Shown: in pieces, positions 47,835 to 58,760 of the stretch
Layout: the number at the start of each line of letters is the position of its first letter
Numbering within the stretch: the stretch's first letter is position 1
From: Candidatus Dadabacteria bacterium
GTDB lineage: Bacteria > Desulfobacterota_D > UBA1144 > Nemesobacterales > Nemesobacteraceae
Direction: 5' to 3'
NCBI GenBank assembly: GCA_026705445.1
Contig: JAPPAR010000025.1
Span: forward strand, 34,323 to 98,322
Length of the DNA stretch: 64,000 nt
The notes under the pieces: generated by a model
Database searches by the model: none
What the model saw: only the letters and a program-made list of their open reading frames with translations
What the model was told of the DNA's origin: nothing
Made by a program: the position numbers and the translations under genes

Positions 47835-48746
47835 CTATCCGGCCGCCTTCCTTTTTCTCCAGTAGACCACGAAGGCACTCGCCACGAAAACCGACGAGTA
47901 GGTTCCTATAACGACCCCGACCATAAGAGTAAACGCGAAATCGTGTATTACCGAGCCGCCGAGGAAAAAGAGCGGAAGGAGCACTATGAATACCGTTATA
48001 GCCGTGAGCAACGTACGCGAGAGCGTCTGGCTTATTCCATCGTTAACAAGCTCCCTGAAGCCCTTTTCGGGGAAATTCCCCATGTTCTCCCTTATCCTGT
48101 CAAATATGACGATTGTGTCGTTAACCGAATAACCTATCACGGTCAGAAGCGCGGCTACGATCGCAAGGGTGAACTCCTTGTCCGCGAGCGATATGGCCCC
48201 GACAGTTATAAGGGTATCGTGAATAAGGGCGATAACCGCCCCCACGGCAAAACCGAATTCAAACCGAAACACCAGGTAGGCGAGTATTCCGACGCACGCA
48301 ATCAGTATGGACAGAAGGGCCTTGGTTATGAGCTCCTTACCCACCCTGGGACCTATGTAGTCTATCCTCTGGATGGAGGCTCCCTCAAAATTCTCTGACG
48401 TGGCGAAGAGGTCCTCCAGCTTTTTCTGAAAATCTCCTATCTGGTCAAAAGTCGCAAGTTCCGGCGCAAACTGTATCAGGTGCTCGTTGTCGCCCGGAAG
48501 GCCGAAGCGCTGGACCGATTCCGAGGGAAAACCATTCTCGGCAAGCGCACCTTTCAGAACTTCGGTTTCAAGGCTCTTCGCGAGCTTTATATGTATCTCC
48601 GTCCCACCGGTGAACTCTACTCCCCAGTTAGGGCCCTGGTGATACAGAAGGGAGGCGATGGAGATAACCGCGAGCGCGATGGAAATACGCATCGCACCCC
48701 CCATCTTATCCACAAAATCGTAACTCAGTTTTCCTATAATCCGCAC
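47835..48746 (-). CDS. secF: Protein translocase subunit SecF
   Basis: A 303-aa inner-membrane partner of SecD using the proton-motive force to assist Sec export. Six membrane segments, a periplasmic loop after TM1 (GVEFTGGTEIHIKL) and the SecF motifs GYSVNDTIVIFDRIREN and LSRTLLTAITVFIVLLPL are present. It is the last gene of the yajC-secD-secF run, 10 bp after secD. A GC-rich imperfect hairpin lies just beyond its stop (47793-47821) without a T-run. Confidence 0.96.
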   Translation of the reverse strand: MRIIGKLSYDFVDKMGGAMRISIALAVISIASLLYHQGPNWGVEFTGGTEIHIKLAKSLETEVLKGALAENGFPSESVQRFGLPGDNEHLIQFAPELATFDQIGDFQKKLEDLFATSENFEGASIQRIDYIGPRVGKELITKALLSILIACVGILAYLVFRFEFGFAVGAVIALIHDTLITVGAISLADKEFTLAIVAALLTVIGYSVNDTIVIFDRIRENMGNFPEKGFRELVNDGISQTLSRTLLTAITVFIVLLPLFFLGGSVIHDFAFTLMVGVVIGTYSSVFVASAFVVYWRKRKAAG

Positions 48747-48756
48747 TCGTGCACCC

Positions 48757-50358
48757 TCAGATACTTACTTCCGTTAGGTTCTTGTCTCTGTAAAGCATGT
48801 TCGTAAAGACTCTTGCCACAATCAGGTTGCTGAAAACGGTCGACACTATTCCGATTGAAAGCGTTGCCGCAAAACCTTTTACGGGACCGGTGCCCAGCCA
48901 GAAGAGTATAAGCGCCGTGAGAAGCGTCGTGACGTTCGCGTCAAGTATGGTCCAGACGGATCTCGCGTATCCCGTTTCAATCGAGTGAACCGCGGTTTTG
49001 CCCGCCATGAGTTCCTCTTTTATCCTCTCGAATATGATGATGTTTCCGTCAACCGCCATGCCGAGCGTCAAAACGAGTCCCGCTATGCCGGGAAGCGTAA
49101 GCGTAACGCCGAAAGCGGAGAGAAAACCCATTATGAAAAGTATGTTGAGCACAAGCGCGGCGTTCGCTACAACACCCTGCATCCTGTAGAAAAAGACCAT
49201 GAACACCAGAACAAGTATGCCGCCGACGATCATGGAGAATCTTCCCTTCTCTATCGAGTCCTGCCCCAGGGAAGGACCTACGGTCCTTTCCTGCTCGACC
49301 CTCACGGGAACCGGAAGGGAGCCCGATCTAAGGATAAGCGCGAGGTCTTTTGCCTCCTCCGTGGTGAAAGTGCCGGTTATCGTGCCCTGGTAGGTTATCT
49401 TGTCCTGGATTGTGGGAGCCGACTTTATCACACCGTCAAGAACTATCGCCAGACGTTCGCCGATGTTAGCCTCGGTAAGCTTTCCGAACTTGCTCGCGCC
49501 CTCCCCCCTGAACGTGAACCCGACCGCGGGGTTTCCGTAATTGTCAAACGTTATCCGGGCATCCGAGATATATTCCCCCGTCACGCTCGCAAGCCTTTCA
49601 GTGAGGAAAAATTTTTCGTTCTCGTTCCCGGTGTCTCCCTCGTGGATGACAAGGCCTTTTTCCGCGAGTTGCTTCTTGGTCCCGGCTTCGGCGGCGGCAA
49701 GCAGGTTCTCCTGCGACACCCCGGCCGCCCTTACGATCTTGAATTCCAAAACGGCCGTCTTTTTGATCAGGTTAACTATTCTCTGTCTGTCTTTTTTGGA
49801 AGCGCCCGGCACCTGCACCAGGATCCTGTCTTCGCCTGACTTCTGTATGCTCGGCTCGACAAGGCCGAAATCCTTAACGCGGTTCTCTATTATGTGGCGA
49901 ACCCGCTCTATTGAGTTTCGCTCAAGCTCGTCCACGTAGGACGGTTTTATCGAGAGCCTGACCAGAAAGCCGTCGGAACTTATATCCGCCACCTTCTCAA
50001 ACTCGTCGCGCGCGACCTCAAGCGCCTTGTCCATATCCGCGCCCGGGAAAAGGCCGATCGTGAGGGTTCCGTCCGAAACAGAGGAGTTCTTAACGAGAAT
50101 CCTGTTCTGCCTGAATTTCGATACCAGGGACTCCTCGACTATGAGCATCTCCTGCTCCACGCCCTCTTCGGTCTCCACTCCCAGAAGAAGAAATATCCCT
50201 CCCTCAAGATCAAGCCCGAGGCTTATCCCCTTGCTTGAGAAAACCTTCCCCCACCACGAGGGAAGCTTGTCGCCCATGAAGGTAGGCGTAAGGAGTATTA
50301 CGCAGAGAAAAGAGAAAAGAGCGATAACGGTAATCCAAAGACGGGACACGCCTTTCAT
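48757..50358 (-). CDS. secD: Protein translocase subunit SecD
   Basis: A 533-aa six-TM protein with a large periplasmic region. Motifs: LGLDLEGGIFLLLGV near the N-terminus, RQRIVNLIKKTAVLEFK in the P1 head, GTITGTFTTEEAKDLALIL and LPVPVRVEQERTVGPSLG, then AVDGNIIIFERIKEEL in the SecDF-type TM4. Length is standard for the Gram-negative form. Located between yajC and secF. Confidence 0.96.
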   Translation of the reverse strand: MKGVSRLWITVIALFSFLCVILLTPTFMGDKLPSWWGKVFSSKGISLGLDLEGGIFLLLGVETEEGVEQEMLIVEESLVSKFRQNRILVKNSSVSDGTLTIGLFPGADMDKALEVARDEFEKVADISSDGFLVRLSIKPSYVDELERNSIERVRHIIENRVKDFGLVEPSIQKSGEDRILVQVPGASKKDRQRIVNLIKKTAVLEFKIVRAAGVSQENLLAAAEAGTKKQLAEKGLVIHEGDTGNENEKFFLTERLASVTGEYISDARITFDNYGNPAVGFTFRGEGASKFGKLTEANIGERLAIVLDGVIKSAPTIQDKITYQGTITGTFTTEEAKDLALILRSGSLPVPVRVEQERTVGPSLGQDSIEKGRFSMIVGGILVLVFMVFFYRMQGVVANAALVLNILFIMGFLSAFGVTLTLPGIAGLVLTLGMAVDGNIIIFERIKEELMAGKTAVHSIETGYARSVWTILDANVTTLLTALILFWLGTGPVKGFAATLSIGIVSTVFSNLIVARVFTNMLYRDKNLTEVSI

Positions 50359-50362
50359 CTAA

Positions 50363-50740
50363 TCAGCCGCCCCCTTTGGATTTGCTTTCAGCGGCCCCGG
50401 AATCGGTCTTCTCCGAGATCCCGGAGCGGACCATTTTTATGTTGATGCCTTTAGCTATCTCGACCGTGAGATCGTCCCCGTCGACGTTTATCACCCTGCC
50501 GTATATGCCACCGGTGGTAACAATGCCGTCGCCTCTTTTTACCTCGGCGAGCATCTTCTTGCGCTCACGGCTCTGGCGCTGCTGGGGTCTTATTATAAGA
50601 AAGTAAAAAAGGGCGAATATTAAAACGAACGGGAGTATGGCCGAGAACGGCGTTCCCCCCGTTCCTCCCTGCCCGGTCCCGGGAGGCATGCATGATAAAA
50701 GAAAAAGGGCTGAAGTAGCGGCAAAAGCTAGTGTTTTCAA
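50363..50740 (-). CDS. yajC: Preprotein translocase subunit YajC
   Basis: A 125-aa accessory protein of the SecDF complex. One membrane span at residues ~36-52 (LPFVLIFALFYFLIIRPQQ) followed by the conserved RPQQRQSRERKKML and RGDGIVTTGGIYGRV motifs. The N-terminus before the span is extended and Gly/Pro-rich with a Cys (LLSCMPPG), so a signal-like leader is possible. Encoded between tgt and secD, the normal bacterial arrangement. Confidence 0.94.
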   Translation of the reverse strand: MKTLAFAATSALFLLSCMPPGTGQGGTGGTPFSAILPFVLIFALFYFLIIRPQQRQSRERKKMLAEVKRGDGIVTTGGIYGRVINVDGDDLTVEIAKGINIKMVRSGISEKTDSGAAESKSKGGG

Positions 50741-52671
<1,931 letters not shown>

Positions 52672-52672
52672 T

Positions 52673-53146
52673 TTAGCCTCCTCCGTCTCCGCCCTGCGGT
52701 CCGTAACTGCAGTTCTCAATGCACTCGTCCTTCATTATCTTCCATTCTTTTTCGGGTATGGAAAGATCGTAGCGGTTTGTGTATCTGGCCCTCTGACGCT
52801 TGTCTTCGCCCGGCTCCCTGTAGTCGACCTCCACTTCCGCGACCACTATGGCGGTGTCCTTGAAAAGCTGGGTCGCCAGGACCCTGTAGTCAGCTATCCT
52901 GATGTCGTAGCGCTCGTAAAGAAGCTCGAGCCTGCTCACGTAACCCTCGCGGTCCGAACTGAATATATGGATCTTCTCGTAAGCGGATTTAAAGTCCCGT
53001 TCCTTAAGTGCCTCGAGAAAAGAGTTCACCACGCTGGTGGCAGAAACTCTCGGCTGCGGCCTTCTTGCGTCTTGACTTCGCACGGGAATGGCGCAGGAAG
53101 CAAAAAGAAGCAGCAATGGCAGAACCAAAAGATAAGCTTTTCTCAT
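52673..53146 (-). CDS. Small lipoprotein, NTF2-like/DUF4878-type
   Basis: About 157 aa. ATG 53146 gives a lipoprotein signal peptide with lipobox FASC. The mature part resembles NTF2-like/DUF4878 domains: VVNSFLEALKERDFKSAYEK, then RIADYRVLATQLFKDTAIVVAEVEV in two strands and a C-terminal WKIMKDECIENC with two Cys that may pair. The frame is open further upstream to 53473 but that region overlaps yicC on the other strand. First gene of the dapB-tgt-sec run; it starts 185 bp from the divergent yicC. Function unknown. Confidence 0.7.
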   Translation of the reverse strand: MRKAYLLVLPLLLLFASCAIPVRSQDARRPQPRVSATSVVNSFLEALKERDFKSAYEKIHIFSSDREGYVSRLELLYERYDIRIADYRVLATQLFKDTAIVVAEVEVDYREPGEDKRQRARYTNRYDLSIPEKEWKIMKDECIENCSYGPQGGDGGG

Positions 53147-53330
53147 GGAGCGGGAACTGAAGATCCTGTGAATAAAGTAAGAAGTTAAACGAGAAAAATG
53201 GCGCAGGCAAGTTTCGGCGATGTGCGCCGCGTTTTCTCTGCACACCCGGCGGCGGTTGCGAAGCCGAACCCGTTGCGGGTATCCTGCTTGGGAAAAAAGA
53301 AAACGGGTACAGGAAAAAGGGGGAACTATC

Positions 53331-54203
53331 ATGAAAAGCATGACAGGTTTCGCGGAATCATCCGTAAGCACGGAGATCGGAAAGATCATGGTGGACATGC
53401 GTTCGGAGAACCACAGGTTCCTTGACGTCAAGGCCAGCGTTCCCGAATCGTTACTCCACATGGAAACCTCCATTGAAGACAGGCTGAAGAACTCGATTCA
53501 GAGGGGTAAGCTCCGCCTGAGGCTTTCCGTGCAGACAAACAAAAAGGAAAGACAGCGGTTATCCGAAAAGGTTCTCCGGGAAAATCACAGTTCCCTCAAA
53601 AGAATCAATTCCGCCCTGGGGCTCAAAACGGAGATAGGAATTGAGCACCTGCTCATGATGGAGAATTCCTTTGAAAGCCACGCCGGACCAGAGGTCTCAA
53701 GGGAGACGGAAGCCAGAATCAAGGAAGCGGTCGCAAAAACTCTCGTAAAGTTCAACAGAAGCCGGGAAATCGAGGGGCAGAAACTTGAAAAATCCATACT
53801 CGGGCGTCTGGAGGTCATAAGAAAGACTGTTGACGGCATAAAGAAGAAACGGAAGGAATTCATAAAGAAATCCGACAAAAAGACTAAGGAGAAAATCGAG
53901 AAAATCTTCTCCTCAAAGCACAAGGACGATCCCATTATCTCCCAGGAAGCCGCGGCAATAATCACGGAGAAAAGCGAGATTGACGAGGAAATCGTAAGGC
54001 TTGAGGCTCATATCTCAAAGTTCAGGAAAACCGCCAGGAAAAAGGGGGCCGTAGGGAAGGAGCTTGACTTTCTGGTCCAGGAAATGAACAGGGAGGCGGG
54101 AACGATATCGGCGAAATGCAAGGACGCGGGGATCTCGCACCTTACAATAGGCGTACGCCTTGAACTCGAGAAAATACGGGAACAGATTCAGAATATAGAA
54201 TAG
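53331..54203 (+). CDS. yicC: YicC family endoribonuclease
   Basis: A 290-aa protein beginning MKSMTGFAES, the family signature, with AAGGGGG seven bases before the ATG. The N-terminal YicC domain (SENHRFLDVKASVPESLL) is followed by a helical middle and the C-terminal DUF1732 (EIVRLEAHISKFRK, GKELDFLVQEMNREAGTI, SAKCKDA). Relatives are RNA endonucleases that degrade sRNAs such as RyhB. Monocistronic, divergent from the lipoprotein gene. A weak terminator-like hairpin follows. Confidence 0.93.
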   Translation: MKSMTGFAESSVSTEIGKIMVDMRSENHRFLDVKASVPESLLHMETSIEDRLKNSIQRGKLRLRLSVQTNKKERQRLSEKVLRENHSSLKRINSALGLKTEIGIEHLLMMENSFESHAGPEVSRETEARIKEAVAKTLVKFNRSREIEGQKLEKSILGRLEVIRKTVDGIKKKRKEFIKKSDKKTKEKIEKIFSSKHKDDPIISQEAAAIITEKSEIDEEIVRLEAHISKFRKTARKKGAVGKELDFLVQEMNREAGTISAKCKDAGISHLTIGVRLELEKIREQIQNIE

Positions 54204-54210
54204 AGTTCCA

Positions 54211-54248
54211 CCGGGTCCCGAGATTCATGCCCGGGTATTCTTTTATTT
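54211..54248. terminator. Candidate terminator after yicC
   Basis: CCGGG (54211-54215) and CCCGG (54230-54234) can pair across a 14-nt loop, followed by TTCTTTTATTT. The stem is short, so confidence is limited. It would separate yicC from the convergent GIY-YIG gene. Confidence 0.35.
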
Positions 54249-54249
54249 C

Positions 54250-54870
54250 TCATACAACTTTAACCACCGGTCGGGTTTTCGTCGTCCGCAGTGCCTGACA
54301 CGCTAGCTTCGTCTGGAAATAAGCGACGGAAGTATCTTCTCTTTTTCTTATCGCCTCTCGACGGGCCCTGCTCTCGGCTTCAGCGCATCTCTTGCACCGG
54401 CTTGAGAGACCAACCGACCTGCAGCAGTCCGAATAGAATTCCGACACTGGAAGTTTTCGCCAACACCAGGAACAAACGTGATAACCGCTGTCCCTACGAG
54501 GATACTTGGGCCTCTTCCGCCGGTTTCTTTCTTTAGGCCACCTGTTGTCACGCAACGACGGCGCTTCGGGATTCACGTTGATCTGCTTCCCGTCAATATA
54601 TCTGTTTATCGGTTTCTCAAGTCCCATGATCCACTTTCTTTCTTCCCGGTCGGCAATCTCCTGCTTGCGGTGACGAGAGAGAGCTTCCACAGTCGGCTTC
54701 ATTATCAGAAGGTTTCGGTGCAGAATCGAATTGCATGGGTTCGACCGCCGATGCTGCGCGAGTCGGGAGAAAATCGGCTGTCTTGTCTGCCCGACGTAAG
54801 CCGATCCGTCGGGAAAGCTGATTTTATATATCTGTATCATTCCGCCCGCTCTGGGCGGTGGCTTGGCCAT
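54250..54870 (-). CDS. GIY-YIG nuclease-like protein with Cys clusters
   Basis: About 196-206 aa depending on start (ATG 54840 or 54870); the longer frame to 54951 has a leader without obvious homology. The GIY-YIG fold begins MIQIYKISFPDGSAYVGQT, in which the second half of the motif is YVG, and continues SRLAQHRRSN and ALSRHRKQEIADREERKW, giving the catalytic Arg and Glu of the family. The C-terminal half has six Cys in two clusters (CSWC, then CC and CKRC), likely a zinc-binding module. This layout suits phage or mobile nucleases. Convergent with yicC. Confidence 0.68.
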   Translation of the reverse strand: MAKPPPRAGGMIQIYKISFPDGSAYVGQTRQPIFSRLAQHRRSNPCNSILHRNLLIMKPTVEALSRHRKQEIADREERKWIMGLEKPINRYIDGKQINVNPEAPSLRDNRWPKERNRRKRPKYPRRDSGYHVCSWCWRKLPVSEFYSDCCRSVGLSSRCKRCAEAESRARREAIRKREDTSVAYFQTKLACQALRTTKTRPVVKVV

Positions 54871-55166
54871 GAACGGGCATTGCAACAATTTATAAGTAAT
54901 TTTAGCATGATACGAAACGATAAGTCCTAAAAGAACCAGTGCATCCTTCACAGAAAACCGCTTATAAACCAGCCCTCCCCCGAACTAGGCGACAATGTTC
55001 TGAGGACTGCTGCGGAGCACCCTTCTAAAAAAGCCGTTTCAGGACTGCAGGATATCCTTTGCCATCTTTGCAGACCCGGAGCAGAGGACTTTGAAAAAAC
55101 AGACAGGCATGTTATAGTTCCCCCTCATTTGAGAAACAATGAAGCTCGCAAGGGAGAACCGAAAAA
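54871..55166. other. Upstream region of sucD
   Basis: About 300 bp before sucD. It holds one long plus-strand open frame without any ATG, GTG or TTG near its beginning, reading LQDILCHLCRPGAEDFEKTD and stopping at TAA 55168-55170, which overlaps the sucD initiator by two bases. I consider this a remnant or chance frame. The sucD promoter lies inside. Confidence 0.4.
55091..55118 (+). promoter_or_regulatory. Candidate promoter of sucD
   Basis: TTGAAA (55091-55096) and TATAGT (55113-55118), 16 bp apart, about 50 bp before the sucD coding frame. Confidence 0.5.
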
Positions 55167-56036
55167 ATAAGCATTCTTGTAGATAAAGACTCCAAAGTTC
55201 TCGTGCAGGGGATAACGGGAAGCGCCGGGCTTTTCCACGCGACCCAGTGCCGCGAGTACGGAACCAACATCGTTGGCGGCGTCACCCCGGGAAAAGGCGG
55301 AAACAGCGTCGAGGGATTCCCGGTTTTCGACACCATGTCCGAGGCGGTGCGGGAAACCGGAGCGGACGTGTCCCTTGTGTTCGTTCCTGCAGCGTTTGCT
55401 ATGGACTCGATGCTGGAGGCCCTTGATTCCGGCGTCAAGCTCGTAATCTGCATAACCGAGGGAATACCCACCCTGGACGTTGTGAGGGTAAAAGAGTACA
55501 TGAGGGGTTCTGACTCAAGGCTCGTGGGACCCAACTGCCCGGGCGTTATAACCCCCGGGGAGGCCAAGGTGGGGATAATGCCGGGGTACATACATAAACC
55601 CGGAAGAGTGGGAATAATCTCAAGAAGCGGAACTCTCACCTACGAGGCCGTATGGCAGCTTACTAACCTCGACATAGGACAATCCACGTGCATCGGCATA
55701 GGCGGCGATCCAGTTATCGGAACCACCTTTATCGACGCGCTTTCGCTCTATGAGAACGACCCGGACACAGACGCGGTGGTAATGATAGGGGAAATCGGTG
55801 GGTCTGACGAAGAAGAGGCGGCCGAATACATAAGCCAGAACTTCACGAAGCCCATAGCCGCGTTCATCGCGGGAGCCACGGCGCCCAAGGGGAAAAGGAT
55901 GGGCCACGCCGGAGCCATTATTTCAGGGAGTTCGGGAAGCGCCGAGGACAAGTTCCGTGCCCTCGAGCGCGCCGGAGTCACCACCTGCAAAAGCCCGGCC
56001 GAGATGGGAGAAGCGCTAAAAAGCGCAATCTCCTAA
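55167..56036 (+). CDS. sucD: Succinyl-CoA ligase alpha subunit, probable ATA start
   Basis: ADP/GDP-forming succinyl-CoA synthetase alpha chain, TCA cycle. The conserved N-terminal strand [17 protein letters not shown] is fully encoded, but the codon before it is ATA, not ATG, and the only canonical start in frame is GTG 55203, which would remove part of the Rossmann fold. AGGGAG lies 10 bases before ATA. Other marks: [28 protein letters not shown] (two segments), [10 protein letters not shown] with the phospho-His, and [13 protein letters not shown]. sucC is absent upstream. About 289 aa, normal length. Confidence 0.88.
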   Translation: MSILVDKDSKVLVQGITGSAGLFHATQCREYGTNIVGGVTPGKGGNSVEGFPVFDTMSEAVRETGADVSLVFVPAAFAMDSMLEALDSGVKLVICITEGIPTLDVVRVKEYMRGSDSRLVGPNCPGVITPGEAKVGIMPGYIHKPGRVGIISRSGTLTYEAVWQLTNLDIGQSTCIGIGGDPVIGTTFIDALSLYENDPDTDAVVMIGEIGGSDEEEAAEYISQNFTKPIAAFIAGATAPKGKRMGHAGAIISGSSGSAEDKFRALERAGVTTCKSPAEMGEALKSAIS

Positions 56037-56114
56037 AGCCGCGAGACTCAACTGCCACTCCGAATCCTGCTTCTCACACGGGCAATCCTCAAAATTGGTT
56101 ATTATCTTGCCCGT

Positions 56115-58646
56115 ATGGAACTAAAACTTTTCGAGCTCGAGATCTTCAACAATCTTCTCGGAACAATCGCCGAGGAAATGGGTTCTGTTCTCGTAAGGGC
56201 GGGATTCTCCCCCAACATAAAGGAAAGAAGGGATCTTTCCTGCGCCATATTCAACTCAGACGGAGAAATGATCGCCCAGGCGGCCCATATTCCCATACAC
56301 CTGGGATCAATGTCGTTTGCCGCAAGATCGGTAGCGACGGAGAACCTCTCTCCGGGAGACGTCTTCATACTTAACGACCCTTTCCGCGGCGGAACGCATC
56401 TTCCCGACGTAACGTGCGTAGCGCCCGTGTTCGTTCATGGGAAGCCCGAGTTTCTGCTCGCCTCGCGGGCCCACCACGCTGACATAGGGGGCGACACCCC
56501 GGGGTCCATGCCGCTTTCAACGACAATCCACGAAGAGGGAATCATAATACCCCCGACCAGAATACGGGAAGAAGGAATACTGAAAGAAACCCTGCTCCAG
56601 GAAATAATTCTCTCGACCAGGGATCATGAGGAAAGAGAAGGGGATCTTCGGGCGCAGATAGCCTCGCTTGATACCGGGGAGAAAAGGATGCGGGAGCTTC
56701 TCGAAAAATATTCTCTTTCGAAAATAAACCAGGCCGCTTCCGGACTTCTTGACTACGGGGAGAGGCTCGTTAGGGGTGCCATAGAGAAAATACCGGATGG
56801 GGATTATGTCTTTATTGACTACCTTGAAGACGACGGGGCGGGAACGGGGAATATACCGATACGGGTAAAGATAGAGATAAGCGGGGACGCGGCGGTGGTC
56901 GACTTCAGAGGAAGTTCGAAGAAGGTAAAAGGATGCCTTAACGCCCCCCTGAGCGTAACGACCTCCGCGGTTCTGTACTGTTTTCAGTGTCTCTCGGGCG
57001 AAGACACGCCTCTTAACTCGGGAACCCTGAGGCCGATTGAGATCAGGGTCGAAGAGGACTCGATTCTTAACGCCAGGTACCCGAGCGCGGTCGTAGGCGG
57101 AAACGTAGAGACGTCCCAAAGGATAGTGGACGTGGTGTTCGGAGCGCTGGCGGTGGCAATACCCGAAACGATACAGGCGGCAAGCGCGGGAACAATGAGC
57201 AACCTCGCGTTCGGCTCGCCGCAAGACACACCCTCCGATGCCTCCTACGCCTACTACGAAACCATAGCCGGCGGAATGGGAGGACGGTCGGGCGCGGACG
57301 GGGCGAACGCTGTGCACACGCACATGACAAACACGCTTAACACCCCCGTTGAGGCAATCGAGAGGGAGCTTCCCGTAATGGTGGAATCATATTCCGTAAG
57401 AAAGGGGTCAGGGGGCCCTGGCAGGTTCCCGGGCGGGGACGGAATCATAAGGCAGTACAGGTTCCTCGAAGACTCCCATATCTCCCTCATAACCGAGAGA
57501 AGGGAGAAGCGGCCCTGGGGAGCCCGAGGCGGAGAAGAAGGGAAAAGCGGGCGGAACACGCTTGTATCGGGTGGGGAAGAGGAAAAGCTGCCCGCGAAAT
57601 GCTCTGTTGCGGTAAAGGCAGGAGAAGCTGTGAGAATCGAGACTCCGGGAGGAGGAGGATGGGGAGCGCCCGTCCCGGCTAATTTTTTCACCATCGACGC
57701 TCACCAGGACATAGCCTTTCACATGCGCCACTACAAAAGGGACTTCGAGAATCCCGAGGTTCCCTGCATGATAACCCTGCCCGGGCTCAGACAGAGCGGG
57801 ACCAGGGTTGTTTTCAACACCGTTTTTATACACCCGAAGCACAAACCAGCGCGTTCCGTCACAGAAGCCATGGCCCAGCTTGACCTCTACGACAAGATAT
57901 ACAGCGAACACTCAGAAAGCGTTTTTCAGATAAAAAACAGAGGAGACATAGACAAACTGGGGGAAGGCAGAAAAATCGGGTTTTTCACTCTCATGGAAGG
58001 AGCTGACCCCGTATTGAACCCGGAGCATCTTCTTGAATACCAAAAAAGGGGCGTCCGGGCTATCGGCCTTTCCTGGAACAACAGGAACATCTACGCCTCC
58101 GGGCCCGAAAGCAGCGAAGGACTCTCCGAGCAGGGAAAAGAGCTTCTGCGGCAGATGAACGCCCTGGGAATCACGCTTGATCTCTCCCACCTTAACGAAC
58201 GCTGTTTCTGGGAAAGCGTGGAACTAACCGATCTCATACCCGTTGCGACCCACTCTAATTCAAGAGCGCTTGTGGATCATCCAAGAAACCTGCGTGACGA
58301 GCAGCTTCGCGCCATCTCCGAGAGGAGCGGGGTAATCGGGGTTGTCTTCTACGGGAAATTCCTAAGGAAAGGAGAGGGTCACGCTACCCTCGAAGACATA
58401 TACGCCCACATAGACCAGATTATAGGCGTCTGCGGCGAGGATCACGTGGGAGTGGGAACCGACATGGACGGAGCGCCGATAAATGATTTCCCAGAGGAAA
58501 TGAGACATATATCCGAACTCCCGGCACTCCCCGAGTATCTCCTCGGCAAGGGATACCCGAGGGCGGTTGTGGAAAAAATAATGGGGAAAAACTTCCTTCG
58601 GGTAATAAAAACGAATCTTGAAAAGGTACCGGACGACATAGAGTAA
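56115..58646 (+). CDS. HyuB (hydantoinase/5-oxoprolinase B) fused to M19 membrane dipeptidase
   Basis: A continuous 843-aa frame. Residues 1-517 are a HyuB subunit: EEMGSVLVRAGFSPNIKERRDL in two parts, DPFRGGTHLPDV, HHADIGG, and the C-terminal PGGGGWG. Only about ten residues later (APVPANFFTIDAHQD) an M19 dipeptidase begins and runs to the end: HQD zinc ligands at 530-532, FFTLMEGADPV, THSNSRALVDHPRNLRDEQ (two motifs), and GVGTDMDGAP. The usual 30-40-residue HyuB tail and the dipeptidase leader are missing at the joint. No HyuA is adjacent. Known activities suggest glutathione or cyclic-amide catabolism, but the joint enzyme is untested. Confidence 0.88.
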   Translation: MELKLFELEIFNNLLGTIAEEMGSVLVRAGFSPNIKERRDLSCAIFNSDGEMIAQAAHIPIHLGSMSFAARSVATENLSPGDVFILNDPFRGGTHLPDVTCVAPVFVHGKPEFLLASRAHHADIGGDTPGSMPLSTTIHEEGIIIPPTRIREEGILKETLLQEIILSTRDHEEREGDLRAQIASLDTGEKRMRELLEKYSLSKINQAASGLLDYGERLVRGAIEKIPDGDYVFIDYLEDDGAGTGNIPIRVKIEISGDAAVVDFRGSSKKVKGCLNAPLSVTTSAVLYCFQCLSGEDTPLNSGTLRPIEIRVEEDSILNARYPSAVVGGNVETSQRIVDVVFGALAVAIPETIQAASAGTMSNLAFGSPQDTPSDASYAYYETIAGGMGGRSGADGANAVHTHMTNTLNTPVEAIERELPVMVESYSVRKGSGGPGRFPGGDGIIRQYRFLEDSHISLITERREKRPWGARGGEEGKSGRNTLVSGGEEEKLPAKCSVAVKAGEAVRIETPGGGGWGAPVPANFFTIDAHQDIAFHMRHYKRDFENPEVPCMITLPGLRQSGTRVVFNTVFIHPKHKPARSVTEAMAQLDLYDKIYSEHSESVFQIKNRGDIDKLGEGRKIGFFTLMEGADPVLNPEHLLEYQKRGVRAIGLSWNNRNIYASGPESSEGLSEQGKELLRQMNALGITLDLSHLNERCFWESVELTDLIPVATHSNSRALVDHPRNLRDEQLRAISERSGVIGVVFYGKFLRKGEGHATLEDIYAHIDQIIGVCGEDHVGVGTDMDGAPINDFPEEMRHISELPALPEYLLGKGYPRAVVEKIMGKNFLRVIKTNLEKVPDDIE

Positions 58647-58760
58647 TGCGTCGCCGACGCTTTCTTTATCCAGAGCGGATGCCTGCCGATTTCTGAATCC
58701 CGCACTGCCCTACCTGCGCTTCACACAAACCCCCTTATCTTTCCGCTGACATGGATAAGT

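Noticed and set aside
53147..53473. Long N-terminal extension of the small lipoprotein
   Set aside because: It would overlap the yicC start on the other strand and would bury the lipoprotein signal peptide in the chain.
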